Shown here: piece after piece, positions 10,590 to 22,794 of the stretch | Numbering within the stretch: position 1 is the stretch's first letter | Layout: each line of letters opens with the position of its first letter | Assembly: GCA_016271365.2 (NCBI GenBank) | Contig: CM057449.1 | Coordinates: 1,559,568,501 to 1,559,632,500, forward strand | Length of the DNA stretch: 64,000 bases | Direction of reading: 5' to 3' | From: Neoceratodus forsteri | Lineage: Eukaryota > Chordata > Ceratodontiformes > Ceratodontidae | Notes under the pieces: generated by a model | Databases searched by the model: none | Seen by the model: only the letters and a program-made list of their open reading frames with translations | Told to the model about the DNA's origin: nothing | Made by a program: the position numbers and the translations under genes

Positions 10590-11250
10590 AGCTGAAATCA
10601 CTTGACTCACAAATATGTTATAGTGCAATTGACCCAGCATTGTCCCCTAGGGCAAGCCACTTAGAACATCCCTCCACTGTGAATAGATACCATTCACCGC
10701 CACTCTCTGCTTCATACCTGTCTGTCAGCCACTTTGCTATTCACTTCTGCTACACTATGTGGACTCCAACCTGTGCTACTTTCTCCATGGGTTTTCTTTG
10801 CATTGCAGTGTCAAAAGCCTTGGTCAAGTTCAGATAGACTACATTCCCCATCTGGCCCCTATGTGCCTCCATAATTACCTTTACAAAGAAGGCAATCAGG
10901 TTGGTTTGGCAGCTGCTACCTTTTATGAAAGCAAATACGTGCTACAGAACAGCTCATTTTCATCCATGTACTGCACCATCACATTTTATGATTGACTCAA
11001 ACACTTTGCCAAGCATCAAGGAAAGGTTCATAGGTCTACAGACGCCTTGGTCTGTCCATGCCCCTTTCTTGAACAGTGGGGTGACACTGGCTGTTTCCCA
11101 GCCCTGGAACTATCCCTGTATATATAGAGTCCTAAAAGATATTGTCAAGAAGTCCAGACAGAACTCCTTTCAACTCCACCATGACTCTTGATTAGTTACC
11201 ATCCAGACTCTACGGTTTTCCTGGATACTCACCTCCAGGTATTTACCTAT
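10590..11250 (-). mobile_element. CR1-type LINE, N-terminal RT (antisense)
   Basis: Minus-strand frames show RT fingers and palm motifs in order: a 'CRPMNLSLMLGKVFESIIK' block (normally RPVSLTS..GKILERII), a 'FIKGSSCQTNLIAFF' block (usually GF..GRSCLTNLL.FF), then 'GNVVYLNLTKAFDTA' (usually VDVVYLDFSKAFDTV, with the first catalytic D changed to N). Several stops and frameshifts are present. The element is dead. Confidence 0.75.
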
Positions 11251-11825
11251 AATTGTGGTGTGATCAGCAATGCCTCTTCTTCAGCCTGCTCTTAACTCAT
11301 ACTTGCCATTCCAGCTGGCCATACCCCATGCCTTCCTGTGGACATGAAGGAAGTCACTGCAGTACTAGGGGCTCAGTTCGTTCAGGGCTTTGTATGTTAT
11401 TAAAAGTGCCCTGTAGTCAAGGCACCATCCAAATGGCAGCCAGCCCAGAATCCACAGTGAAACTGTAATATAATTTGACCTCCAAGCTGAGGTCAGAATC
11501 CCTGCTGCCACATCTGAACTATCTGCAGATAATGTAACTGACCACCAGGTAAGCCCCTATACAGCACACTCCAGTAATGCTCAAAATTATATTTTAAAAA
11601 GCAGTATCTTTTGAACTATTCAGCAAAAAAAATTAACATGAACAGATCATAAGGGTACAATTCTCATGTGTTGATATGTGTTCATACATGATGATAAAAT
11701 ACGCTGTTAACAATAATAGCATTTGTAACATTTCCTGAAACATTTTGTTTTTATGTATCGATTTATGCAATGTATTGTATGTGTAACTATCAAGCACAAA
11801 ATAAATGTGCTGTTTTCCCCTTTGA
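11251..11825. other. Unassigned
   Basis: No gene seen. The part at 11,300-11,470 ('cagggctttgtatgttatta') looks like decayed antisense LINE 3' sequence, but I cannot place it. Confidence 0.3.
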
Positions 11826-11829
11826 TTAT

Positions 11830-13248
11830 ATGTTAACCAAACTGGGGTCTTTCAGTCCTTGCCCCCTTCTTTGAGTTGGTTCTCACCTGGCACCTCTACA
11901 GGGGCTCATTCAACAGCAGGTCCTTGCTTGATAAGTTCTTCAGTCTCTAAAACCACTTGCTGCACGTTGCACCTGTGTAGCTCAGCCCCTAGCTCACACA
12001 GTTCATTCAAATGGGTCTGAAAGTTGCAAGTTGCAGGGCACTCTAGTACCTCTTCAAAGTCTTGCTGGCAGACATAGCACACAGAGCCTTAGGGGTAACC
12101 CTGATGTTTGTGTCTCTCGGGAGGTATCCTGATTCTTAGTACCTTGAATGCCATCTCCTGATACAGAATGAGACTCCCACTGCTCCTCTTGTTCTTCAGC
12201 CTCTCTTACCTCCTAGTAACACTCGGTCAGAAGGTGGGTTATTCATTGTCTCCTGCAAATGCAGCCTGAGGATCAGCAGGTCAGAATAGTGGGTGGCCAT
12301 GAGCATGTGTTCTAGTCTCACTTTATTCAAGCCCTTGGATACCACACCTCTCTTCTGGTAGACTTTCTGCAATGCCCTCTCCAGATGGTTTAAGTTAGCC
12401 AACAACATTTTTCCTTTTGCTACTTGGCTGCCCTAAACTTCAGTGCTGCTGAAAACACTCTCCATAGTAACTAAATACTCTAGTATAGGGGAATCTTAGT
12501 CAGTAGATCTCAGTGATAGGATGGCTTTCAGTGCTAGTTCTCTGAAGCCCTCCCCCAATGGCTTCTATTTTACCCCATCAAAACATTGCCAGACCTGCAC
12601 TAGTGGAGCTGTATAGTCCATTCAAGTCTCAAGGTCATCTTCCCCTGCAGGGGTGGGCTTGACTCACAAAAACATCCTCAGTCTCTGGTACAAATCTTCT
12701 GGTCCAGATGGTGGCATATGTCCAAGTCTCTTATTCACTGTCCTAGGTGACAATGCTGGCACCTTGTCAACAAGTAGCTTTTGGACCTCAGCAACTGATT
12801 TCCAATCGGCCTGTAACCACTTGTGAAACCTTTCCTCCAACCCTTCAAGCTTTTGAGGGACATCAAGCTTTAGCTCAGCACTCACATGAGTCACTCTGAT
12901 CCACTTGCCACTGCTTCCTCCAGGGTCAGTCTATCAGGTACTTCAGCGGCATTCACAGCACAGCTGCTCTACAACAGTACACAATATTGTTAGAATCTCC
13001 ATGTTACCTAACTTGCACAGTCACCTTGCTGAGACATTTAAATATAGAGAAAGCAGGCTCTATTTGTTCCGTGTTGGCCAGGGGCTGGACTCCCAGAACT
13101 AATACAGCCTTCAGAGGACACAGGTCCTCACCTGCACTCCAACTGATCAGTCTGCTGTGCTCTATTACAACTTTCAGTTTTCCAGAGGAGGGTGTATCAG
13201 ACTGTTCCTGATTTACACTTGGGTCCACATGGGGGATTCGTGATGAAC
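11830..13248 (-). pseudogene. Degraded ERV gag-like region (antisense)
   Basis: Downstream (minus strand) of a primer-binding-site-like sequence, broken frames at 12,894-12,664 and 12,408-12,196 can be read as one decayed protein of several hundred residues. It has helical, charged segments such as 'EERFHKWLQADWKSVAEVQK' and 'LNHLERALQKVYQKRG'. The place and style suit a retroviral Gag relic, but no CCHC knuckle or major-homology motif is visible. I could not find protease or RT in this orientation, so the element may continue beyond what survived. The gag call is inference from position. Confidence 0.4.
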
Positions 13249-13250
13249 CA

Positions 13251-13271
13251 GCAACCCCAGCTGTGCCTCCA
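13251..13271 (-). other. tRNA-Thr-like primer binding site
   Basis: The minus strand reads TGGAGGCACAGCTGGGGTTG a few bases after a TACA-ending LTR edge. It resembles the complement of the vertebrate tRNA-Thr 3' end (TGGAGGCCCCGCTGGGATTC). The same arrangement occurs in the element at 27.4-34.6 kb. Confidence 0.5.
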
Positions 13272-13276
13272 TATTT

Positions 13277-13382
13277 TGTACCAGGTCATCACAAATAACA
13301 GTACACGGCCTCCTTCTTCTGTGATCAAATAAGGATGAGGGTCATGGGTTGATAACACCTGTGGGGATCCATTACCCAAATG

Positions 13383-13384
<2 letters not shown>
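13277..13384 (-). mobile_element. LTR 3' fragment of antisense ERV
   Basis: Inferred from the TGTACC edge (TACA on the minus strand) next to the primer site. The LTR is cut by the AT microsatellite at 13,386, and no partner LTR was seen. Confidence 0.3.

Positions 13385-13385
<1 letters not shown>

Positions 13386-13428
<43 letters not shown>
13386..13428. repeat. (AT)n microsatellite
   Basis: About 40 bp of alternating AT. Confidence 0.95.
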
Positions 13429-13429
<1 letters not shown>

Positions 13430-13542
13430 AGAAAGAACACAGACAGAGTAAAGGATGTCCATAAGAGGGCATCTAAACTAGTGCATGGTTTACATGAGAA
13501 GCCATACGAGGAGGGATTGTGGGATCTCAACATTTGCTGAAC
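13430..13542 (+). mobile_element. CR1-type C-terminal RT scrap
   Basis: Translation gives a 'VHKRASKLVHGL' helix and 'KPYEEGLWDLNI', matching the CR1 'VQRRATK..GL..LPYEERL..L' block. Confidence 0.6.
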
Positions 13543-13649
13543 TTTTCATGAGTTTTTTCCCTTCTTTGGGTGCATAGCATCCTTTGCAGACTGTATTGAG
13601 CTGGGAGAAAATAGGAGACTGAGCAAGGCTCAGGTTCAAGAGGGGGCAA

Positions 13650-14130
13650 AGCCATTGTGTTGGCACAGCGGTAGCATTACCACTTGCAATGCCAATGACC
13701 TGGGTTCTGAAGCAAGCCCAAGGTGTCAGAGGGCCAGCCGGGGAGAAGAGGATTGAGTGTCCGCAGGAATGCTCTCCTCCTATGTGGGGAGGGGGGAGGA
13801 AGAACTTGTTGCTTAACTGGCCCCTGGCAGAAACCAGAGTAGAGGCAGCCCAAGCTAACAGGTGGGGGAAACATGGCAAACATCAGCGTGTGTGCCTTGA
13901 CATCAGTGCATGCCACGTCTCCCAGGGGAGAAAACAGAAAAATGCTCCTGGTCATGCAAGATGACCGTTGGCCTCTACAAGCCCTGCCCTGGCAACTCAG
14001 GCACCTCTTGGAATCTGCATTTGGTCCTGGTGGGTTGAGGGACTCTCTGCCACCCTGCCATGGAGGGCAAGCCATGGTGGACTATAATGGGAGAGATAAG
14101 CCCTTGGGGAAGCCAGGGTGATGGGGTTGG
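13650..14130 (+). mobile_element. tRNA-headed GC-rich SINE
   Basis: 'ggcacagcggtagcattac' and 'gacctgggttctgaagc' resemble A and B boxes. A GC-rich body follows, shared in parts with 17.9 kb ('ggaggggg', 'ctctcctcc'). Open frames on both strands here are probably not genes. Confidence 0.5.
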
Positions 14131-14379
14131 GAGGCAGGAAGGAGGGCCGACCAGGATAGGGGCACATAAAAAAAGGGAGGGCATGTTAATATGCTTAAAG
14201 TGTAGGGACTTCAATGGAGAGAGGAAGAGGGAAGAGTGGTGAGAGAGGAGAAGCTTAGACCAGAAGAGAAGTAGCCATAAGAGAAGGTGACTTGCCCTGC
14301 AGAGCAATGCAAAAAAACACTAACAACAAAAAAAGACATCTTTATTAAAAACTCAAGGGGTGAAAATGCTGATGGAGCA

Positions 14380-15215
14380 TGTTAAGGTGTATCTCCTCTC
14401 TCAGTACTGGGCATCTTTATAAGAATTTTTCCGTGCTCACATGTTTAATAATGGCAAGATATTTTTGCTATTACTGTCTTTGTACATTGTTTGGAGGTTG
14501 TGTGTGCATCCCCATTTTTTGTGTTTTAAGTATGAGGGGGACAGTCAAGAGCAAAACAACTGAAGAATTGAAAGAGAAGATCCAGTGTGGAAGGAAGGTC
14601 TTGGAGGCTGCACTATATACCACATCTCCATAGTCAAACATTAAAGGAATCCTTTTGACAGTAATCTCAGGGTGGGCAGGGGGAATGCTGCAAGCCTCTT
14701 TGTGATAGAGTGTACCTAACTTGAGGAGACATTCCCAGTGAATGACATCAATGTGGCACGAATAGTCAAGAAGATAATGCAGCCAGACATCAAGGTGTAT
14801 AATGGAGGGAGATTTCTCCAGCTAGGAGTTATTGAGGGCCATGAAGATTAGGATGAACTAATAGCCTAGAGTTTGGCCTGTCACTGCTTGCTGCCCAGTG
14901 TAATAGAGACCATTATTGGGCATACGGAGAGACAGAGAGAGAGAGAGAGATTATTAGCACTCAACCAGCACTGGACATTGTCAAAGTCCTACTAGAGTGC
15001 TTCTGCCAGCTCCTGTGCAGAAGGACCTCAGGCAAACAGCACAGTGCCATCTACATACATGTGAATTAACATGGAGATGCACGCCTTGTGGAAGTGATTT
15101 AGGAAAATTGGGTGCAGGATAAACCCAAGACTGAGCCTTGGGGAGTGTCTGAACTGAAAGAGGAGGGATTCTCCTTGAGTCTCAAAATTTGCTTGACTGA
15201 ATTCAGTCATTGTTG
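14380..15215 (-). mobile_element. LINE RT fragment (L2/CR1 group, antisense)
   Basis: The minus-strand frame ending at 15,028 contains 'SPRLSLGFILHPIFLNHF', matching the RT 'QGSVLGPILF.I.IN' block. 'HMYVDGTVLFA' follows in place of the YADDTVLF active site, so one catalytic D is changed to G. Broken frames further along include a 'YGDVVYSAAS' block typical of the RT thumb or connection of these LINEs. Confidence 0.65.
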
Positions 15216-15639
15216 TAACAACCAGTTACGTTTTCCAATTTTAAGTAATCACTTCATTTTAAAGGTAACATCAGACCTCAGCATTTATTACTCTTAGCTG
15301 TGTCCTTAACACAGATCCAGCAGCCTAGTCAGAATCTCACATCTCTCTGATGCTTCTAAATTTATGAGTAAGAGGTTAATGCTGTCTGCTATTGCAGTCT
15401 GTGTATAATGTGTTAAAAATTGAGGTATATGTAATAGCATAATGGGTTCTCCAAATGAAACAGGCAGTCATTAAAAGCAAAGTTTCTTTTTTTTTGACAG
15501 TCAACATAGTAACATCTGTACTTATTTTTTGGGGGGCTATGATTATATATATGGGACTGAGTATAGTCTTTATGGTATAAATAGGTATACCACCAAAACA
15601 GTGAAAACAATGCAGAGAAGACCATTACAGCAATGAAAC

Positions 15640-15905
15640 TGGCATGGTCACAGTAATGGTCCCACCGTACATCGACGCTGCTTCACCTGGTGTTCAACCC
15701 CCCCTCCTCCGAATCAACTTCAACTCAGAGTTGGTTATTTTAGAAATCGAGAGGTGTGTAGGGCAGAAAACCAGTGTTTTTCTGATGGCACAAGGCCAAC
15801 TGTCAGCTTTGTGCCTGTTGATGTAATGGATTTCGACAACTTCATTGTCAAAACAGCATGGTGGAACCATATAAATTACCTCCACTGATGTGAACTGTGA
15901 ATAAA
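15640..15905. repeat. Hairpin element, imperfect
   Basis: 'atggtcccaccgtac' near 15,656 pairs with 'atggtggaaccatat' near 15,857. An inner GGCACAA / TTTGTGCC hairpin lies between. It resembles a MITE, but boundaries and target duplication are unclear. Confidence 0.4.
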
Positions 15906-16002
15906 AAATGATTCTGCTGCTGCTGTAATCTTCTCAATGGTACAGTAACACAGACATCATTCAGTGTATGTCTCAAATATTTTCTGTATTTCTTGTCCCA
16001 AA

Positions 16003-16026
16003 GCAACAACAACAACAACAACAAAA
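16003..16026. repeat. (CAA)n microsatellite
   Basis: Short CAA run. Confidence 0.9.
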
Positions 16027-16029
16027 AAC

Positions 16030-17380
16030 ACAACTCTGCTCAACACTAATGAAATGTAAATATTTAAATTTGTATGGCCTATAAATCAACATTTCGCTCA
16101 TTAGGACCGTTCACAAGGCAGATGTGCCTAATAAAACAATTATAACCACGCTAGAGCCCTATCCAATGTTTAATACATTTTAAAAAGTTAAATGAATATT
16201 CTTTTCAGAGAAATAAAAAGTGAGAAAGGGATACTCAGAAACAAATAACTTGCTCATAAACACGACTTAGTGTTATATTAGCACATATAAAACTGATCTT
16301 TCATTTCAGAAGTCATGATGACCCACTCTCATTCGTAAAATTAGCTTTATTTAAGCTGTCACATTTGTACTATTATATTCTCTCTTGTCTTATTTTCAGG
16401 AACTAGGTTATCAAATCCATATATGGTGTGTTAACTTCATAGCTAGGGGGCATCACTTGAAAAAGTGTCCAAGAGACATGGAACATTGGGTCACTGTTGT
16501 GGGTATTAGCAGTGGGTGCAAGGGGTTCTGAGATGATGTTGCACGTGTGATGTGTTTTTATCTACAATAAATTAAGCATTCTCACAGCGAGTATGAGATT
16601 TTTTTTTTGTATGGGGGTGTGAGTAAGCGCTGCATTTCTGTGCAGTTGATCTCTTTACGGAAGCATGTCTCTGACTCTTTTTGGGTTACTTGAGGAGGAA
16701 ATGAACAACCTCCATTGTGCCTGTGGCTGGCTGATATGTGTTGCTCAGGTTTATCCCCTAGTCATGCTTGTAATCATCCGGTTAACTCATTCTGGATAAG
16801 GCAGTCGAACATTTTGTTTTTCAAAACTAAGTGCATACAGTATTATGCTCCTTCTCAATCCCTCCATGGCAGGTTAGTAGCTCTGTTTTCAGAGAGAAAG
16901 AGAGAGAGGGGTTGCATTATTTCTTGTTCCCATCATGCTTCATTATACATATGGATATACCAGGATGAACGGAACTTCCTGCACATAATTAACTAGACAT
17001 GAATCTTTTACTCCTATTACATACATATGTACAGTAAATAGTCCTCGATTATAGACATTGGCTCTCCCTGATTAAATTTGAAACTTATACAACTAACAAA
17101 GTAGAACAGATATGCACATAACTGGGAAAAGAATGCTGCAGATTTGATGTGCTATTGTAATCTAGACCATGAAAAGACATTGTTCCACGTCATTTTTCAA
17201 GGTCCGCTGTACTCAACCTGGAGGTAAATGTATTTATTGAATAAAATATCTATATTTCAAGATTCATTAGAAAACTGTTTTTAAATTCTGCTAAAATATG
17301 TGGCAATTTCTGCAGCCACAGATTTGATTAGTTACTTTAGAGAAGTCTTGAAAGTTAGGAAAATGGTGACCTCCCAGAAG
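16030..17380. other. No gene recognised
   Basis: AT-rich unique-looking sequence. I see no coding motif and no repeat I can name. Confidence 0.4.
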
Positions 17381-17385
17381 TGTGT

Positions 17386-17398
17386 GTGGTGGGTGTGT

Positions 17399-17459
<61 letters not shown>
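17386..17459. repeat. (GT)n microsatellite
   Basis: About 70 bp of GT repeats with a few interruptions at the left edge. Confidence 0.95.
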
Positions 17460-17930
17460 GATATTAGCGTTTTGTAGTGGGGAATGGGAAAAATCTTACA
17501 TGTATTGTTATCATACTCAAAATCTACCTAAATGTTAAAATGATATATCTTTTGCACATTCACTTTGAATGAAAACTGTCTTTACTACATTATGAATTAT
17601 GTTGTGTTATTTGTTTAGATGTCTATGTATATAATAATCTTTTTACATGTTAATAATTGTTGCAGTGACCTAATATGATGAACAAATAAGGTATGACCTG
17701 AACTGCTGCATAACTGTACACAGCTATGTAAAAGTTCTTGTTTTTTGTCTGTAACTCTGTACCAAAGCACCACCATGAAAAATGGGAATAACCTGTAAAT
17801 AAACAGTGTTTGTTTTACATCTGTAAATAAACTGTATTTGTTGACCGTGCCTTTAATGTCACCGGACGGCCCTTTGGAACTCTTTTTCAGCTTGCATTAG
17901 GGAGGTCCCAACAGTCAAGACTTTCAAAAA
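17460..17930. other. Unassigned AT-rich stretch
   Basis: Contains two 'gtaaataaac' motifs, at 17,797 and 17,823, that could act as polyadenylation signals. No upstream coding region supports a gene end. Confidence 0.3.
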
Positions 17931-17939
17931 GGGTCTAAA

Positions 17940-18545
17940 GAGCCGGCCCAGTGGCACTGAGGGTTGAGGCGCAGGATGCCATGTCTTGCGCCACACCAGT
18001 GACCCAGGTTCAGGAATGATCCTGTGTCATCGGGGGTTGGCAGGAGCAGGAAAGGACTAAGCATCTGAAGGACTGCTCTCCTTTCCTGGGGAGGGTGGGT
18101 CTGCTTGCCACAGTTTGAGCAGCTCCTGGCGGTGGCTGGAAGGCACCACAACTTGTGGCATGCTTACATGGGTTGGAGCAGCAGTGGATGCCTTACACAT
18201 GGGCACAGGCACAGGAACGTGTCCAATGCATGCAGGGTGCCATTGCAAGTCCGGGCTCCTGGGGTAACTGGAGGATGGAAAAATACTCTGTGCCACGCAG
18301 GATGATGCCGCCGACGGGCGACTTCCCACCTGGTCAAACAAAGCCCAATGTAGCTGGGGCAGGGCCTCTCGGGTGATGTGTTCTCCTTTTCCAGTTCTCC
18401 CCACTGGGAGGGTCCCCTCCATGTAGGGTAAGCCACGGTCCTCCCCACTCTGTGATTGTGGCAGAGGCTGGCCGGGTGGGGTGCTGAGCACCCACGTAAC
18501 TGATTGAATGGGGTACGTACTCCCACAGCAGGCTCAGACAGAGAA
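17940..18545 (+). mobile_element. tRNA-headed GC-rich SINE, long copy
   Basis: The head 'cagtggcactgagggttgag' (A box) and 'gacccaggttcaggaatg' (B box) are spaced like a tRNA promoter. The body is GC-rich and about 600 bp long. It is the mirror partner of the minus-strand copy at 2,880-3,450. Confidence 0.55.
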
Positions 18546-19009
18546 ACAAAGCTTACAAAAAAAAGGGTCTAAAGGCTCATCCATTCTGTTTCACTTTCCC
18601 CAATGAAGACAATTGACCAGTACTAGCTAAATTCTAGTTATTCTAGGATTGTATCTATTGTTTAAAATATTTATGGATGTATATGTGTTGTATTTCTTGT
18701 TCATGACCCTACCAGTTTTTATATAAGGTGCCCAGAGCACCAGGGATTGGGAACCACATAAATAAACCTGCCTTGCCTTGTTAGTGAAAAAAAAATGATA
18801 ATAAATATAGTTTTTTTATTTCTGGCGTCATACATCAATATACCGTTTTTTCATTTAATTTCATTCATGAACTAAGATACGCAATTTTTAATTTTTTTTT
18901 CCAAAGTTCCTGGTCTCTTGCTTCTCCCACCATGAAAGAATTAAACAATTGATGTGGTGCCATGCTGTTTACCATCAGACAAATGCACTAGCACCATTCT
19001 AATACATAA

Positions 19010-19300
19010 TAATTTAAGGTCAGAAGGGACTCTAGGTCCCATCATACCCACCCCTCCATGCTTCATAAGCAGTTATGAAACAAGTATGCTCTGCAAACAT
19101 TTACCAATTTATAGGAATTGCCTTCCTATTCTACTACCCATGGTATCCAGTGATTCTCTTGGTAAGTGGAAATGTGTCCAGGCTTATCTTAAAGGCCTAT
19201 ATTGCCTCATGTTGACTGTCTCCACTCGTAGGCCATTGCATAAGTTCACCCTCTTGGAGAAAAAGTGCCTCCTAGTATTTCTCAGATGCTAAGTCTGACA
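19010..19300 (-). mobile_element. CR1-type LINE C-terminal fragment (antisense)
   Basis: The minus strand gives 'RRHFFSKRVNLCNGL', the CR1 'R..FF..RVV..WN.LP' block, and then decays. The + strand begins with the common antisense-CR1 phrase 'aggtcagaagggactctagg'. Confidence 0.65.
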
Positions 19301-19862
19301 GCCAAGCTGGCAGACATGGAGTGTCTGTATAGTGTGTTGCTTGGCAATACAGCATGCATACGCATGCATGCCAGGTGACATCACTGTATCACATGACATC
19401 ATGGCCATTTCAGGCTCAAAAGGAGCAGTGTCTCAGCCATTCACTCCTTGCCAGAATTCCAGGAAAGTGGTACAGAGCCAAACAGTAGGCTAACTATTGT
19501 TTTAAAATATTTTAATAATGCCTGTATATCTAGTTTGAAAAGCACATTGAACAAACAGTTTAGTATAATTCTAGGAAGCAAACCTGAATTCCTGAGGCAG
19601 TTAATATGGTATATCCAGGCCAAAAGGGCAGAAAATACCAGTACACCAGCACACTGGAACTGGCAGGTAGTTGTGAGTGCTGAGTGCTTGTCATGTGGGG
19701 TAGAAAGGCTAAGGGAATATCCTTGGCTATGTCACTTGATTCGCTTGGTAATAGGTAATCACACGTGTGTTTACACAAAGAGGAGTAGAGAAAAGAAAAT
19801 GTATTAAAAATAATATAATTTATGTTAAAGTACATTTCTAAGATTTGTTTATTCTATTTCCA

Positions 19863-20458
19863 CTTCTTAGCCCATTAACACATGTCAGTGTTGGCCCATT
19901 TCTGTAAAAAGTAGAATTTCTAAGATTGTACTTTCCAGGAAGGAAAGGATCATAACTGGAGCTGAACCCATGGCCAGCCAATCCCTTCCACTTCCTAGTC
20001 TGCTGGTCCCACACCCCCACTCCGACATTAGTGATGTCTAAGCAGAGAGAACATGGGATGCACACCCCATACAAGTCTATGGGGACATTTTTCAAGGCAT
20101 ATTTATGTATGTTTAAGCAATCTTGGAGAAAAATGAAAGCCAGCGTTCAACTAATAGGGGACCTATTAGTTGAGCATTACTTTCATTTTTCTCCAAGATT
20201 GTTTAAACATACATAAATATGCCTTGGAAAATATCCCCATAGACTTGTACAGGGTGCATCTCAGCACTCTCCCTGCTTAGAAATCAGAAAACATCTGTGC
20301 ATGGCGGTGGGGCCGGTGGACTGGGAAGTAGAACGGATCAGTTGGCCATGGGTTTGACTCCAGTTACCATCCCTTCCCTCCTCAAAAGGACAAGCTTACA
20401 AATACTACTTTTTACAGAAATAGGGTAATGCTGACATAAGGAAATGGGCTATGAAGCC
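19863..20458. repeat. Large 596-bp palindrome
   Basis: The two arms, each about 296-299 bp, are reverse complements along their whole length at roughly 80-85% by eye. They meet at TCAACTAATAGG-gga-CCTATTAGTTGA with a 3-nt loop. Matching pairs include the arm ends (cttcttagcccatt / aatgggctatgaag) and the inner AATCTTGGAGAAAAATGAAAG. A 'gggtttgactcc' B-box-like sequence occurs in the outer half of the right arm. It could be a foldback transposon or two inverted SINE-like copies. Arm divergence suggests age. Confidence 0.85.
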
Positions 20459-20859
20459 TAGCTATATCTCTTAGAAAATGCCTTTAATCGACTTTTTAGG
20501 CAATATAAGAAAAATGTGAACAGTTACTGAGACTAGCGCAGAAAGGAAGACGTAACAGATGGTGTGAACTCAGTGTATATTACTGTGTGTGGAATTCATT
20601 CCTTTCAGAGAAGACAATTTTGTTAATTATGTTTTTTAATTTTGAGGAGAAAATAATATAAAGGCTAATCCCTGTAGATGCCATCAATCAAATGGCAAAA
20701 CGCTGGTGAAAGCTTAATACAATTCAGTAACTGAGAACAACAAACAAGTGTGGAAGGAATTTGTTTCGAGAGCACCTCCCCCCCCTTACAGATTTTGTAC
20801 TCCTAGCATTAATCCTGAATTTACCACTCCAGAGCTTCAGTGCGTGTCCTCACATCCTG

Positions 20860-21400
20860 CTGCAAGACACCAGATGAGATCTCTCCAACTGTTCAATCTT
20901 GTTGATAGTCCCGATATGCAAAAAACTGAGGTCATATTCCCTCTCAGCCTTCTTTGTACAGATTGAACAAGTTAGGGGCCTCCAGCCCCTCCGCATAGTT
21001 TTTAACCCCCCATACTACTGAACATTTTGGAGGTCCTGTGCAACTTCATCTCAAATGCATCAATGTCCAGTATATATTGAGGACACCAAAACTACTAGCA
21101 GTATACCAGGTGGGGCCTGACCAGGGCCTTGAAAAATGGTAGAATTACTTCCCCTGTTCTGCTGGTCACACCCATTTCGATGCAACACAACATTTTACTG
21201 TTCCACTTCTCAGCACCCTCACAGTGCTTGTCCTGATTCAGCCCCTTGTCTATTATGACCCTAGGTCTTTTCTTATTTATTCTGTTTTTCCTCCCACTTT
21301 GACTGGCCCCCTTCCCCTGGTCACCCCAGTGCAACATCCCAACATCCTCCATGGCTTACCTGCCTATGTCTGCCTCTAAAGCTTGCCCTTCTTGTGGGGA
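20860..21400 (-). mobile_element. CR1-type LINE RT C-terminal part (antisense)
   Basis: Minus-strand 21,352-21,095 carries 'VIIDKGLNQDKHC' (the DLGV.ID..L block) and 'VILPFFKALVRPHLVYC', the CR1 '[11 protein letters not shown]' motif. Broken frames continue to about 20,860. Confidence 0.7.
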
Positions 21401-21859
21401 CAATGGGGTTCCTGAAACCCCTGACATTGAACAGGATCCACTTCACTGGGCTCAGCCTGAATAGCTGAATACAGACCCTGCAGGTGACCAGTGCCATCCT
21501 GACAGTTGGAAATTTCCTAATTTCGCCCTGGGAGGGTCAGACATGCTGTAAGATCATGACGCATGTAATGTGCTTCCATGTGATGTGTGTCAATGGCCAC
21601 CACACCTTCCTGCACTTCTGGCAGCTGGAAATTTGAAACATTAGCTGCTGGACCCCAGCCTGCATCTTTTGGGCTGCATGGACTGCCTTATTCTCCAATG
21701 GACTTTTGCACATAGTGTGTGATCAACAAAATAAAGATGTGTTTTTGTACAGTTCAACTCTAGGTATCCATGTGCTTCTTATGCCTTCAGCAAGGGGACA
21801 GAAGTGCCAATTTTCTCTCTTTACCTACTTCTGGTGGTTCTAGATTGCCTTCTCCATAG

Positions 21860-22010
21860 CCTCTACAAGGAGCCAGATGTATGCCGGGCTCCACTTTCCC
21901 CCAGCCCCAGAGGAGGAAAGCAGTCCCTTGGATGCTTGGTCCTCCTCCACCCGGTTGACTGACTGGTGACCCAGGTTCACTTCCAAACCTAGGTCATCAG
22001 TGCCACAGGT
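21860..22010 (-). mobile_element. tRNA-headed SINE, head fragment
   Basis: The minus strand reads a 'gacctaggtttggaagtg' B-box-like sequence followed by the body motif 'ggactgctttcctcctctgg', as in the copies at 13.7 and 54.5 kb. Confidence 0.45.
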
Positions 22011-22039
22011 TTACAGTTTTAACAGGGGCTGATGTTTTT

Positions 22040-22190
22040 TTTTCTTAAAGTAGTGCCACAAATTGCAACAGTTTAAGCAAAATAGTGCCACAATCTGTGG
22101 CAGTTTTCACGCAACAGTGCCATTAATTGTGCAATAACTGCTGCAATTTGCAGTAGTTTGACAAAAGTAGTGCCACAAAGTTGCAACACT
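22040..22190. repeat. Short repeated motif 'agtgccacaa'
   Basis: 'tagtgccacaa' occurs three times at 22,053, 22,085 and 22,169, alternating with 'ttgcaac/gcaat' motifs. This looks like a small degenerate tandem or inverted array. Confidence 0.4.
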
Positions 22191-22794
22191 ACCAACAGCT
22201 GATGTAAAAAAACATACTTCCAGACAGTGTTTTAAAAAACTAATGGTAGAATCATGTACATCAGCCTCGATTAGGTAAACAGAACTGTTGGTGTTTACCA
22301 AGGGGCAGTATTTTTTGAATTACAGAGTTTTTTCCCCATTGCTGACTGAACAAGATGGGGGCAGCACGACACTACTGATCCACTTGCAACAGCAAAAAGT
22401 GCTTTTGCGAAAGCAGAAACTACTTTTCATGGCACCTGTAATTTTTCCGTAGACTAAAGTGGGAAACTTAAAAGTTTAATAACTTTTGAGCAGATTTATA
22501 CTTTTTCACTAAACCTTCAAAAGGCACATCTGTGACCCAGACCCCATATATCCTAACAATTTCAGACCAGACCCCCAAGCTGTTTTGGAGAAACAGCGTG
22601 ACAAAGGATTTTCACCTGCTGCAAATGGTAAATTTCACATTTTTTGACACTCCGCATCTCTGCAACTGCACATCCGACTGGCACAAAACATGCCACATCA
22701 AGAGATCTATGGAACCTGACAGCGTCTGAAAAATTTAGTGCGCATCAGTCGTACAGTTGCAATGTTATTTAAGTACAAAATTTGGGGTTTAACA

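Noticed and set aside
17790..17840. Polyadenylation site of a host gene
   Set aside because: Two AATAAA motifs occur but there is no upstream coding or conserved 3' UTR. AT-rich DNA makes these by chance.
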